Shown here: positions 17,370-26,052 of the stretch, in pieces
Position numbering within the stretch: position 1 is the stretch's first letter
Layout: the number at the start of each line of letters is the position of its first letter
Assembly: GCF_022836875.1 (NCBI RefSeq)
Contig: NZ_CP090376.1
Coordinates: 1,550,001-1,614,000 of the forward strand
DNA length: 64,000 nucleotides
DNA from: Flavobacterium enshiense
Lineage (GTDB): Bacteria; Bacteroidota; Bacteroidia; Flavobacteriales; Flavobacteriaceae
Reading direction: 5' to 3'
Translations under genes and position numbers: made by a program
Notes under the pieces: model-generated
What the model was told of the DNA's origin: nothing
What the model saw: only the letters and a program-made list of their open reading frames with translations
The model's database searches: none

Positions 17370-18914
17370 TTATGCTCTTTTCTTTGCCTGTCTCTTTTTG
17401 TAAAAATTATAGCCGAAATAGCCTAAAAGCAGCAACATGAAATACTTGAAATACGAAACAGGTTGCCCATCACCACCAACAGTGGTAAATAATCGTTCCC
17501 AACGGATTTTATCAATAGCCTTACTCCATGGAACGTTTTGATCTAAACTCATCCAGATGAATACCGGTTTTCCTACGATATGATCCGCAGGAACAAATCC
17601 CCAATATCTCGAATCTTCCGAGTTGTGACGGTTGTCTCCCATCATCCAATAGTAATCCTGTTTGAAAGTGTAATTTTTAGCAATTTGTCCGTTGATTCGT
17701 ATATCATTACCGGTTACTTTTAAATCGTGGTGCTCGTACTCGGTTATGATTCTTTTATAAAAAGGTAGTGTCTCGGCATTCAATTCTACTGTTTTTCCTT
17801 CTTTCGGAATGTAAATCGGACCTAAATTGTCCTGGCTCCATGCTTGCGTATGTGGGAAGATTCGTTTGTCTGCCGTTTTATCGATAATTCGAGTCACGGA
17901 AGTAATACCTGGAGTGTTTTTTAATCGCAAAGCACTTTCAGATGTTAAGGCGCTGAATAAAATAGTGTCCTTCGCAGTCTGTCCGGCAGGATCGGTAATG
18001 TTTAACTCTTTTAAAAGATATTCAAAGTTGATAGGCGTTTGACCATCAATGGAAATTTTGTATGAATATTGTGGCTTTGCTCTTTCCGGAAGCACCAGTT
18101 CTTTTTCGTCAATAAAAATAATACCGTCTTTGATAGATAAATTATCGCCAGGTGTTCCTACACAACGTTTTACGTAGTTTGATTTTTTATCGATTGGTTT
18201 GTCGGCTCTTCTCCCGGAACGGTCAAAAAATCGATACACTGTATCGGCTGGCCAGTTGAATACCACAATGTCGTTACGTTTAATTTTTTGTGCACCTGGA
18301 AAACGGAAATTTGGTAATTGCGGCCATTTCGAATAAGATTTTACTCCTGCCACCGGGATAGAGTCGTGAACCATTGGAGCAGCAATGGCAGTCATGGGTG
18401 TTCTGGCTCCGTAATGAAATTTACTAACGAATAAAAAGTCGCCAATTAACAATGATTTTTCAAGGGATGATGAAGGAATTGTAAAAGGCTGTATGAAATA
18501 GGTGTGGACCAATGTCGCCACAATTACAGCAAAAAGTAAGGAACTTACTGTGTTCTCTTTCTTTACAGCGTTTTTGTTCGGAATATAGGTCACATTCTGA
18601 GTGTAGTTGATGTAGTAAATGTAGAAACCTAGAGTCACTACTCCTAAAGCTGTGTCAATGTCGGATTTTTTTCCGAAGGCTTTCAGGGTTTCTACCCATA
18701 TAACCGGAAACATAATCAGGTTTACAATCGGGATAAACAACAAAATAGTCCACCAGGTTGGACGGTCAATGATTTTCATCAAAACGATGGCATTGTAAAC
18801 AGGAATAGCGGCTTCCCATTTTTTTCGGCCTGCCTTCTCGTATAATTTCCATGTTCCTAAAAAATGTACAACTTGAATGATTAGGAAAAAAATAAACCAT
18901 TGTACTAGCGTCAT
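17370..18914 (-). CDS. lepB: Signal peptidase I
   Basis: Inner-membrane protease that removes signal peptides from exported proteins. Residues 1-115 hold several membrane segments with a small multi-pass domain seen in Bacteroidota versions. A further membrane segment (about 122-141) precedes the catalytic domain. The nucleophile Ser150 is in TIPSSSLEKSL and the general-base Lys in SNYVKRCVGTPGD. The substrate-binding block YYWMMGDNRHNSEDSRYWG is intact. The 514 residues are long compared with E. coli (324), as usual in this phylum. A C-terminal membrane segment near 487-503 is an extra feature. Confidence 0.95.
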   Translation of the reverse strand: MTLVQWFIFFLIIQVVHFLGTWKLYEKAGRKKWEAAIPVYNAIVLMKIIDRPTWWTILLFIPIVNLIMFPVIWVETLKAFGKKSDIDTALGVVTLGFYIYYINYTQNVTYIPNKNAVKKENTVSSLLFAVIVATLVHTYFIQPFTIPSSSLEKSLLIGDFLFVSKFHYGARTPMTAIAAPMVHDSIPVAGVKSYSKWPQLPNFRFPGAQKIKRNDIVVFNWPADTVYRFFDRSGRRADKPIDKKSNYVKRCVGTPGDNLSIKDGIIFIDEKELVLPERAKPQYSYKISIDGQTPINFEYLLKELNITDPAGQTAKDTILFSALTSESALRLKNTPGITSVTRIIDKTADKRIFPHTQAWSQDNLGPIYIPKEGKTVELNAETLPFYKRIITEYEHHDLKVTGNDIRINGQIAKNYTFKQDYYWMMGDNRHNSEDSRYWGFVPADHIVGKPVFIWMSLDQNVPWSKAIDKIRWERLFTTVGGDGQPVSYFKYFMLLLLGYFGYNFYKKRQAKKRA

Positions 18915-19048
18915 AATCTGGTTGTTTTTTGTTCGTTTATTTAATTGATCGGGTTATTCAGTTATTTGCCGGTTTGTTGATTTAGAATCATCTTTTTATG
19001 ATTCCGATTTTTAACAATCCATTAATTCTAAATAATCGAATCGTCTGA

Positions 19049-19750
19049 TTATTTTAAATTTAAAACGTCTTTCATGGTGAAAACACCTTTTTTGTCTTGA
19101 ATCCACTCGGCAGCAACAACGGCCCCTAATGCAAAACCTTCGCGGCTATGTGCTGTGTGTTTTATTTCAATCTGATCTACAACAGAATCGTAAAAAATAC
19201 TGTGTGTACCAGGTATATTTTCGATGCGTTTTGCTTCGATATGAATTTGGTCAGCACCTGGTTGTTCTAACGTCCAAGAGGAATAATCTGAATTTTCAAT
19301 AATTCCTTCAGCCAATGTAATTGCCGTTCCGCTTGGTGCATCCAGTTTCTGAGTATGGTGTATTTCTTCCATGGAAACCTTGTATTCTTCCAGGTTAGCC
19401 ATCATTTTTGCTAAATAATTATTCAGTTCAAAGAAGATATTAACTCCTAAACTGAAATTGGAACCATAAATAAAAGCTCCATTTTTTTCTTTGCACAACG
19501 CTACCATTTCGTCATATTGCTCCAACCAGCCTGTAGTTCCGGATACAACCGGTACATTAGTAGCAAAACATTGTGAAATGTTACTTACTGCTGCAGTTGG
19601 AACACTAAAATCGATAGCAACATCGGCATTTTCCAATCCGTCGTAAGTGTCGCCGTGGTCTTTTCGAAGAACAACTTCGTGACCTCTTTCTAAAGCAATA
19701 CGTTCGATTACTTTACCCATTTTTCCGTAGCCTAAAAGTGCAATTTTCAT
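19049..19750 (-). CDS. dapB: 4-hydroxy-tetrahydrodipicolinate reductase
   Basis: Lysine and diaminopimelate pathway enzyme that reduces the dapA product with NAD(P)H. The nucleotide-binding motif LGYGKMGK is at residues 6-13. The catalytic block HHTQKLDAPSGTAI contains the general-acid His and the Lys. The 233 residues are slightly shorter than the E. coli enzyme (273), in line with the short Bacteroidota form. It ends the parA-parB-DUF5683-dapB run, 10 bases after the DUF5683 gene. Confidence 0.95.
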   Translation of the reverse strand: MKIALLGYGKMGKVIERIALERGHEVVLRKDHGDTYDGLENADVAIDFSVPTAAVSNISQCFATNVPVVSGTTGWLEQYDEMVALCKEKNGAFIYGSNFSLGVNIFFELNNYLAKMMANLEEYKVSMEEIHHTQKLDAPSGTAITLAEGIIENSDYSSWTLEQPGADQIHIEAKRIENIPGTHSIFYDSVVDQIEIKHTAHSREGFALGAVVAAEWIQDKKGVFTMKDVLNLK

Positions 19751-19760
19751 GATGTTCAGA

Positions 19761-20333
19761 TTAGAATTTATAATTCAGTGTCAAACCGACATTTTGTTTG
19801 TAATTGATTTCGTTTTGATAGATGTCCGGACGAACTGTAAGATTTTCGTTTACGTTGAACTGCATCAAGTGCGCGTCAACATTAGCGTCTACGATGTTTA
19901 AGATGTAAATGCCAATAGTGATGAAAGCCGATAAATCACGGTTTCTTCTGTAAAATTTCTGCCCTTCGATCAGACGGTTATTGTCTAACGGACCATAATA
20001 AGGATCGTCGTCCTGATAATGTGAAGTACCGTTTAACCGGTCTTTATATTCGTTGCGGAATTCCTGATATTTTTTATTGTTGTCTACATAAAAATAAATA
20101 CTGGTTGCAAGTCCGGCATAAATAATGGGGACTTTCCAGTATCTTTTGTTGTAAGCCTGTCCCAATCCCGGAACCAATGCCGAGTAAAAAGCGGCTTTGG
20201 CAGGAGCAAGAACGTCAATTTGATCCGATTTAACAGAGTCTTTGGCGATCAGCAGCGGAGCTTCCGTTTGAGAGAGAACTGTTTGCGATGTAAAGAACAG
20301 TGAGAAAAAGAATATTAGAAGTAACCTATTCAC
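19761..20333 (-). CDS. DUF5683 domain protein
   Basis: A 190-residue exported or membrane protein with an N-terminal signal sequence (MNRLLLIFFFSLFFTSQTVLSQ). The block AAFYSALVPGLGQAYNKRYWKVPIIYAGLA is the DUF5683 signature. A second hydrophobic stretch is at about 148-168. The function is unknown. It starts one base inside the parB stop and is followed by dapB, so it is part of the parAB transcript. Its conserved place next to parB makes an envelope or chromosome-organisation role conceivable, but nothing in the sequence shows it. Confidence 0.85.
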   Translation of the reverse strand: MNRLLLIFFFSLFFTSQTVLSQTEAPLLIAKDSVKSDQIDVLAPAKAAFYSALVPGLGQAYNKRYWKVPIIYAGLATSIYFYVDNNKKYQEFRNEYKDRLNGTSHYQDDDPYYGPLDNNRLIEGQKFYRRNRDLSAFITIGIYILNIVDANVDAHLMQFNVNENLTVRPDIYQNEINYKQNVGLTLNYKF

Positions 20334-21232
20334 TATCCGTTAATTAGTTTTAAGATTCTGTTGAAATCTTCTTCAGAATGGAATGGAATCGTAATTTTCC
20401 CTTTTCCGTTAGCAGCCACTTTTACATCAACTTTCGCACCGAAGAAATTTGTAATGGTTTTTTTCTTATCAGCATCAACATCAAAAGAAGTTCCTTTCGG
20501 AGCCTTAGCCGGAGCGGGTTTTAAACTTTCGTGATAGGCTTTAACCAACGCTTCAGTTTCACGAACGGAAAGATTTTGGCTGACAATTTTCTGGTAGATA
20601 TCGGTTTGTACGTCAAGGTCTTCAACGTTGATAATGGCACGACCGTGTCCCATAGTGATAAATCCGTCACGGATACCGGTTTGGATAATTGGGTCTAACT
20701 TTAATAAACGCAGATAGTTGGCAATCGTAGAACGTTTTTTACCAACGCGGTCACTCATTTGTTCCTGAGTCAACTGAATTTCGTCAATTAATCTTTGGTA
20801 TGACAAAGCGATTTCAATCGGATCCAAATCATGGCGCTGGATGTTTTCCACCAAGGCCATTACCAGTGAATCGTTATCGTTCGCAAGGCGGATATAGGCA
20901 GGAACCGTTTTTAAACCGATTAATTTTGAAGCACGTAAACGACGCTCTCCGGAAATTAACTGGTATTTGTTGAAGTCTGTTTTTCTTACCGTAATAGGTT
21001 GGATAACACCTAATTCACGGATCGATGATGCCAATTCCTGAAGTGATTCTTCATTGAAATTGGTTCTGGGTTGAAACGGATTGATTTCAATCGCGTCTAC
21101 GTCAAGCTCAATAATATTTCCGACAACTTTGTCCGCATTTTTGTCCTCAACCGATTTGATATCGTTTTCAGGATCTTTTAATAACGCCGATAATCCTCTT
21201 CCTAATGCCTGTTTTTTTATCGCTTTTGTCAT
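20333..21232 (-). CDS. parB: Chromosome partitioning protein ParB
   Basis: CTP-dependent clamp that loads at parS sites and spreads to organise the origin region. The N-terminal ALGRGLSALL motif is followed by the ParB/Srx domain, with INPFQPR near 51 and the CTP-binding GERRLRASKLIG near 94. The helix-turn-helix region is EQMSDRVGKKRSTIANYLRLL near 135-155. A lysine-rich linker and the C-terminal dimerisation segment follow. The start lies 9 bases after parA. No parS-like perfect palindrome was found in the window. Confidence 0.96.
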   Translation of the reverse strand: MTKAIKKQALGRGLSALLKDPENDIKSVEDKNADKVVGNIIELDVDAIEINPFQPRTNFNEESLQELASSIRELGVIQPITVRKTDFNKYQLISGERRLRASKLIGLKTVPAYIRLANDNDSLVMALVENIQRHDLDPIEIALSYQRLIDEIQLTQEQMSDRVGKKRSTIANYLRLLKLDPIIQTGIRDGFITMGHGRAIINVEDLDVQTDIYQKIVSQNLSVRETEALVKAYHESLKPAPAKAPKGTSFDVDADKKKTITNFFGAKVDVKVAANGKGKITIPFHSEEDFNRILKLING

Positions 21233-21241
21233 AAAATAGTA

Positions 21242-22009
21242 TTAGTTGCTGTTTTTCTTGATTATTTCTTCCGCTAAGCTCAGGTAATTGGTAGCCCCTT
21301 TACTTGTTGCATCATAATTGATGATGCTTTCGCCGAAACTCGGAGCTTCACTCAATTTGATATTTCTTTGGATGATGGTTTCAAAAACCATATTGTTGAA
21401 GTGCTTTTGTACTTCTTCCACCACCTGGTTTGATAGACGCAGACGCGAATCGTACATCGTCAGCAATAAACCTTCGATGTCCAGTTCCGGATTGTGGATT
21501 TTCTGTACACTCTTGATGGTATTCAACAGTTTACCAAGACCTTCCAATGCAAAATACTCGCACTGAATAGGGATAACAACAGAATCCGCTGCGGTTAATG
21601 CATTTAGTGTCAGTAATCCTAAAGAAGGAGCACAGTCAATAATGATGTAATCGTATTTTTCTTTTACGCTTTCCAATGCTTGTTTCAGCATGTATTCGCG
21701 GTTTTCTTTGTCTACCAACTCAATTTCGATAGCAACAAGGTCAATATGCGCCGGAATCAACGAAACATTTGGAGCCGAGCATTCCATTGTAGCTTCGTCG
21801 GGTGTGTTGCTGTGTTCCAGAATCTGGTATGTTCCTACTTCTACGGTTTCAACATCTATTCCTAATCCGGATGATGCATTTGCCTGAGGATCAGCATCAA
21901 TTAAAAGAACTTTCTTTTCTAAAACGCCTAAAGAAGCCGCTAAGTTAACTGAAGTTGTAGTTTTTCCAACGCCACCTTTTTGATTGGCTATCGCAATGAT
22001 TTTCCCCAT
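21242..22009 (-). CDS. parA: Chromosome partitioning ATPase ParA (Soj)
   Basis: Deviant Walker A ATPase that moves ParB-origin complexes. The signature KGGVGKTTTSVN begins at Lys11, and Walker A Lys16 is intact. The A' motif VLLIDADPQANAS and Walker B-like DYIIIDCAPSLG are present. The 255 residues match chromosomal Soj proteins rather than the longer plasmid types with an N-terminal DNA-binding domain. It heads the parA-parB-DUF5683-dapB operon. The upstream minus-strand sequence has TATTTTTA, one base off the -7 consensus. Confidence 0.96.
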   Translation of the reverse strand: MGKIIAIANQKGGVGKTTTSVNLAASLGVLEKKVLLIDADPQANASSGLGIDVETVEVGTYQILEHSNTPDEATMECSAPNVSLIPAHIDLVAIEIELVDKENREYMLKQALESVKEKYDYIIIDCAPSLGLLTLNALTAADSVVIPIQCEYFALEGLGKLLNTIKSVQKIHNPELDIEGLLLTMYDSRLRLSNQVVEEVQKHFNNMVFETIIQRNIKLSEAPSFGESIINYDATSKGATNYLSLAEEIIKKNSN

Positions 22010-22136
22010 TTTTTCTTCTCAAATTTTGAAGCGTAAAAATACAATTTATTATGGTTTATGAAAATGTTATTTGTTAACAATGTTCTAAAGTTAATACTTA
22101 GGAGTTTTTAGCTAAGTGTTTACAAGATGTAAAAAG

Positions 22137-22163
22137 AAAAAGGACGAAAATTTTCGCCCTTTT
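22137..22163 (-). terminator. Terminator of the SDR gene
   Basis: Minus strand: AAAAGGGCGAAAA pairs with TTTTCGTCCTTTT (one G-U type mismatch), followed by a T-rich tract TTTTTCTTTTT. It lies 33 bases after the SDR stop codon. Confidence 0.8.
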
Positions 22164-22195
22164 ATAACTGTCAACATCCAACTTTTTTCTGTTAA

Positions 22196-23077
22196 CTATT
22201 TACTTCCTTTCGACTTAATCATCATTTCCAACATATCCCATAATTCGGTGGGAACCTGTTCCAATAAATTAAATTGACCGGCTCCTTGTAACCACTCTCC
22301 ACCATCAATGGTAATGACTTCACCGTTGATATAGGCAGAAAAATCCGAAACCAGATAGGCTGCCAAATTGGCCAGTTCCTGATGGTCACCCACACGTTTT
22401 AGCGGCACTTTTTTAGCTAAATCGAATTTCTCTTTTAAGTCACCAGGTAATAAACGGTCCCATGCGCCTTTGGTAGGGAAGGGGCCTGGTGCGATAGCGT
22501 TCATTCTGATGCCATATTTTGCCCATTCTACAGCCAAACTGCGTGTCATGGCCAAAACTCCGGCTTTTGCTGTGGCGCTTGGAACGACATAAGCAGAACC
22601 CGTCCAGGCATAAGTAGTTACTATATTTAATACGTTGGTATTGGTTTGTTTGTTTTCAATCCAGTGCTTGCCAAAAGCCAATGTACAGTTTTTTGAACCT
22701 TTTAAAACGATATCAATAATAGTGTCCCAGGCATTGGCTGATAATCGCTCGGTCGGAGAGATAAAATTCCCGGCGGCATTGTTCAGCAGGACATCTACTT
22801 TTCCGTAAGCTTTCAAGACTTCTGCTAACATGGCTTCCACCTGATCGTAATGGCGTACATCACATTGAACGGCAAGACAATTTCCGTTGGTTTCCGATTC
22901 TAATTCTTTGGCTGTGGTTTGCAGTTTTTCCAGATCTCGGGAGGTGATAGCGACTTTTGCACCCAATTCCATAAAATATCGGGTCATGGCTTTTCCCAAT
23001 CCGCTTCCGCCTCCTGTTACTACAATAACCTTGTCTGCCAATGCGTTATCGCGTAGCATTTTTGCTGAAAAATTCAT
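22196..23077 (-). CDS. SDR oxidoreductase, 2,4-dienoyl-CoA reductase-like
   Basis: Rossmann-fold reductase of 293 residues. The NADP(H) motif is TGGGSGLGKA at 21-30, and NNAAGNF is at 99-105. At the active site the usual Tyr-x3-Lys is replaced by S167-A-T-A-K171. Mitochondrial-type 2,4-dienoyl-CoA reductases carry exactly this Ser-x3-Lys within PSA(S/T)AKAGV. The match with that short block, rather than with FabG-like enzymes, suggests a role in oxidation of polyunsaturated fatty acids. No other beta-oxidation gene is adjacent, so the assignment rests on the motif only. It is monocistronic with its own terminator. Confidence 0.85.
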   Translation of the reverse strand: MNFSAKMLRDNALADKVIVVTGGGSGLGKAMTRYFMELGAKVAITSRDLEKLQTTAKELESETNGNCLAVQCDVRHYDQVEAMLAEVLKAYGKVDVLLNNAAGNFISPTERLSANAWDTIIDIVLKGSKNCTLAFGKHWIENKQTNTNVLNIVTTYAWTGSAYVVPSATAKAGVLAMTRSLAVEWAKYGIRMNAIAPGPFPTKGAWDRLLPGDLKEKFDLAKKVPLKRVGDHQELANLAAYLVSDFSAYINGEVITIDGGEWLQGAGQFNLLEQVPTELWDMLEMMIKSKGSK

Positions 23078-23136
23078 AATGTCAGTTTTTTAGAATCGTA
23101 AAGATAATTAAAAATGCTATGCTTGCATAATAAGTA

Positions 23137-23646
23137 TTAATTTTTGAGCAGGTAGTCTTCCAAACGGTCAAATGTACCTTTGAAGCCTAATTCCATGTTT
23201 TCATGGTTTTCCCCAAAGGTTCTTATTTCCGTATCGGATGCATTATATGGGGCTATTATTAGGGTTACGGTAGTTATTCCGTTGTCTTCTTCAAGTGTAA
23301 GGATGTTGAACATTTCCAACGGCCAGGTTTCATTGAAAGGGGCACGGATAACCCCGACGTTTTCATCGGAAAAACAATTCAGGAATTCTATTTTTTTATT
23401 GGGTATGATTTCTTTGTATATAAATCTGCCCCACATTTTAAGTGTGTCGGGCGACTCTATGCAATAATGACAGAAACCTAGTGGACGGAAATCAAAATTA
23501 ATCACGCTGGTAGAAAAACCTGCCGGTCCCCACCATTGTTCGAAACGTTCTGCTTCCGACCACGCTTTGAAAACAAGATTTTTTGGGGCTTTAAAATCTC
23601 TTGAAATGACAAGCTTGTTGTCAATGTAAAGATTGTGGTGCGACAT
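23137..23646 (-). CDS. SRPBCC / AHSA1-type START-fold protein
   Basis: The 169 residues fit the AHSA1-like SRPBCC family of hydrophobic-cavity proteins. The typical N-terminus is ISRDFKAPKNLVFKAWSEAERFEQWWGPAGF, with its conserved WWGP turn. The C-terminus LGFKGTFDRLEDYL is the usual final helix. These proteins often act with ArsR regulators or bind small hydrophobic ligands; neither is visible here. A second, unrelated SRPBCC gene is at 45019. Confidence 0.88.
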   Translation of the reverse strand: MSHHNLYIDNKLVISRDFKAPKNLVFKAWSEAERFEQWWGPAGFSTSVINFDFRPLGFCHYCIESPDTLKMWGRFIYKEIIPNKKIEFLNCFSDENVGVIRAPFNETWPLEMFNILTLEEDNGITTVTLIIAPYNASDTEIRTFGENHENMELGFKGTFDRLEDYLLKN

Positions 23647-23713
23647 GGTTATATTTTTTTTTGTTAATATAAAGTTAAAAAAAAATATTACAAAATGTTA
23701 TTTTTTAAGTATT

Positions 23714-24841
23714 TTAAACCTTTTTGAGTTTTTTTGCGGCTTCGATAAGCGTCTCATCGGTTTTGGCAAAACAAAATCGTAATACGTTTCTGTTGGTACC
23801 GTCTTTGTAAAAAACCGATAGCGGAATGGCTGCCACACCATGTTTTGTTATTAGCTCTCTTGAAAAATCCACATCGTTCTGTTTACTGATACTCTGATAG
23901 TTTACCAACTGGAAATAGGTACCGTCGCAGGGCAACAATTCGAATCGGCTGTCTTTTATCAGTTCCCTGAATAAATCACGTTTCTGAAGGTACATTTTCG
24001 AAATCGCATTAAAATCGACAATGTCAAGATACTCGGAAATGATATGTTGGGAAAAACTATTCACACTAAAAACCAAAAACTGGTGTACTTTTTTAATTTC
24101 GTTCATCAGGTTTTCAGGTGCTATCAGATAACCTATTTTCCAACCGGTTACATGCAGTGATTTTCCGAAAGATGAGGCAATAATAGTCCGATTGATTAAT
24201 TTCGACCGTGTGTGAAATGAAATATGAGGCTTTGAAAATGAAATGTATTCGTATACTTCATCCCCTAAAATCAGTATCTGTGAGTGTTTTTCGAGCAACA
24301 ATTCCAAGGTCTCAAATTCAGATTCGGTCCAGATTCGTCCCGTCGGATTATGCGGGTTGTTAATGATGATCATTTTGGTCTTTGGGGAAATTGCGTCTTC
24401 GATTCGGTTAAAGTCGGGTGAATAGTCATCGTTTAACGAAATGCGAACCGGAATTCCGCCAGCCATGATCACTGATGGTTCATAGCTGTCGTAACTTGGA
24501 TCTAAAAGAATCACCTCTTCTCCTTTGTTTACAAACGTATTTATTGCGGTATAAATTCCCTGAGTGGCACCGGCAGTTATCAGTAATTCTGTTGAACTGT
24601 TGATGTTTCTATGATAATACTGAAAAGTCAATTTGCCGATTTTTTCCATTAAAGAAGGTAAACCAGCCATCGGTGTATATTGATGTATATTTCCGCGTAC
24701 GAGTCGTTCGGAAATTTGCAACAGACGTTCGTCTGCCGGAAAATTTGGGAACCCTTGCGATAAATTTATGGCACTGTGTTCATTTGCCAATTGCGACATT
24801 ACAGAAAAAATACTGGTTGTTACGTTAGGTAATTTGGACAT
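23714..24841 (-). CDS. PLP aminotransferase, methionine aminotransferase-like (YbdL type)
   Basis: Fold type I class I/II aminotransferase, 375 residues. The PLP Lys227 is in SSFGKSLHVTGWKIGY. The family marks NNPHNPTGRIW, the Asp in LGDEVYEY and the C-terminal Arg in VLRFCFAK are present. The opening INLSQGFPNFP and QYTPMAGLPSL resemble YbdL and kynurenine aminotransferase-like enzymes, which use methionine as amino donor. The true substrate needs an assay. The gene is isolated on the minus strand. Confidence 0.9.
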   Translation of the reverse strand: MSKLPNVTTSIFSVMSQLANEHSAINLSQGFPNFPADERLLQISERLVRGNIHQYTPMAGLPSLMEKIGKLTFQYYHRNINSSTELLITAGATQGIYTAINTFVNKGEEVILLDPSYDSYEPSVIMAGGIPVRISLNDDYSPDFNRIEDAISPKTKMIIINNPHNPTGRIWTESEFETLELLLEKHSQILILGDEVYEYISFSKPHISFHTRSKLINRTIIASSFGKSLHVTGWKIGYLIAPENLMNEIKKVHQFLVFSVNSFSQHIISEYLDIVDFNAISKMYLQKRDLFRELIKDSRFELLPCDGTYFQLVNYQSISKQNDVDFSRELITKHGVAAIPLSVFYKDGTNRNVLRFCFAKTDETLIEAAKKLKKV

Positions 24842-25005
24842 AAGAGAAAATTTGAAATGTAAATGTAGTTATTTTTTGGAGCAACACTATAGGCATTTTT
24901 TTAACGTTGTTTTTTATCTTTTTGACAATAAGTAGGTTAATTATGGTTATTTTGATAATGATTATTTCGTAACTTTAAGTAAGTAATTTTTTAAATTTCA
25001 ACGTC

Positions 25006-25326
25006 ATGAAAATGTTAGTCAATATTATTCTGCCTATAGAGCCGTTTAACTCGCTCGTGAGAAGTGGTAAAGCAAGTGAAATTTTAGGTCGTATCATTGA
25101 CGACATAAAGCCTGAAAGTATTTATTTTACGGAAATAGAAGGGAATCGTGCTGCATCAATGATTGTAGAGATTTCAGAGGCCTCCCAGATTCCGGTCGTA
25201 GCTGAGCCGTGGTTTTTGAATTTTGAAGCTGCCTGTGAATTCAAACCTGTCATGACTCCCGATGATTTGATGAGGGCAGACTTAGACAAACTTGCCGCCA
25301 AATGGTATGATGTCCATCTGTTGTAG
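25006..25326 (+). CDS. Small conserved protein of unknown function
   Basis: A 106-residue cytoplasmic protein without signal or membrane segment. Visible are ILPIEPFNSLVRSG, a central IKPESIYFTEIEGNRAAS and the block PVVAEPWFLNFEAACEFKPVMT near 75. I recall similar small proteins in proteobacteria and Bacteroidota, some under the misleading name panthothenate synthetase; this is memory, not a search. The compact alpha/beta pattern resembles a ferredoxin-like or dimeric barrel fold, which is inference. It is monocistronic, with a hairpin terminator 18 bases after the stop. Confidence 0.8.
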   Translation: MKMLVNIILPIEPFNSLVRSGKASEILGRIIDDIKPESIYFTEIEGNRAASMIVEISEASQIPVVAEPWFLNFEAACEFKPVMTPDDLMRADLDKLAAKWYDVHLL

Positions 25327-25343
25327 AAAAAGCGATAAAGAGA

Positions 25344-25380
25344 AAAAGAGCCACTCTCATATGATGAAGTGGTTTTTTTA
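25344..25380 (+). terminator. Terminator after the small conserved gene
   Basis: CCACT and AGTGG with flanking A- and T-runs form a short stem (one G bulge), followed by seven T. It lies just downstream of the stop at 25326. Confidence 0.6.
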
Positions 25381-25413
25381 TGTCCAATTATGAAATGCTG
25401 CAGTTGTTTGATT

Positions 25414-25944
25414 TTATTCGAAAAACGCTGCAGGATATTTTACTTCTCTGCTGACGCCAAGAAGCCCGTTTTCTGTTAAAGAAACTGCCATGCAATTTTC
25501 TTCGGGAGCTTCAAAAGGCATTGTGATACCATATTTGCTGGTGGGTTCGTATCCAAATCTCGGGTAGTAGTTTTCGTGTCCCAAGAGAATGATGGATTTG
25601 TAGCCTAATTTTTTTGCGATAGCGTGACTTTCGGTAATTAATCTGGAGCCGATTCCCTGTCGGTGAAATTCCGGTTTTACTGAAACAGGTGCCAGAGCGA
25701 GTGATTCAAACGATTTGGTCTCGTTTATAATTAGCAGTTTGGTCAATAAAATATGTCCGATGATTTCGTTTTCAATTTCAGCTACAATTGACAGTTCCGG
25801 AATAAAAGCATCCGACTTTCGCAAGCGTTCCGCTAAAAAATGTTCCCTGTGATCACTTTATTCCAAATCCCGAAAAGCTGCCTCGATGAGTTCAGCGACT
25901 TTTGCATAATCATTTGGGTATTCCTGACGGATTCTGATTTCCAT
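25414..25944 (-). pseudogene. GNAT-family N-acetyltransferase interrupted by a stop codon
   Basis: From an ATG at 25944 the frame reads MEIRIRQEYPNDYAKVAELI and on to FRDLE. It then meets TAA at 25860-25858 (codon 29) and continues in the same frame with SDHREHFLAERLRKSDAF through the acetyl-CoA-binding block VKPEFHRQGIGSRLI to the natural stop at 25414. The parts on both sides of the stop match the usual GNAT layout of about 170 residues with no frame change. The downstream open part alone would have to start at a TTG (25824) and would lack the first strand and helix of the fold. A single nonsense change, or a sequencing error, explains this best. It could still be expressed by stop readthrough. 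Confidence 0.8.
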
Positions 25945-26001
25945 GTTTCTGTATTTAGAAATATTGCACCCTGTTTTTTGGTTTCGATACAAATTTAAAA
26001 A

Positions 26002-26033
26002 AGAAAGCCTGAATCCTTAGGAATCAGGCTTTT
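26002..26033 (-). terminator. Terminator of the methylmalonyl-CoA mutase operon
   Basis: AAGCCTGA and TCAGGCTT arms with an inner AATCC/GGA pairing form a stem of about 12 bp with one mismatch. On the minus strand it is followed by TTTCTTTTTT, 20 bases after the scpA stop. Confidence 0.85.
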
Positions 26034-26052
26034 TTCTATAGCGAATGATAAA

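Noticed and set aside
20553..20575. GTTTCACG-like sequence in parB resembling half of a parS site
   Set aside because: Only one half of the palindrome GTTTCACGTGAAAC is present; the second half reads AACGGAAAG. It is coding sequence and not a parS site.
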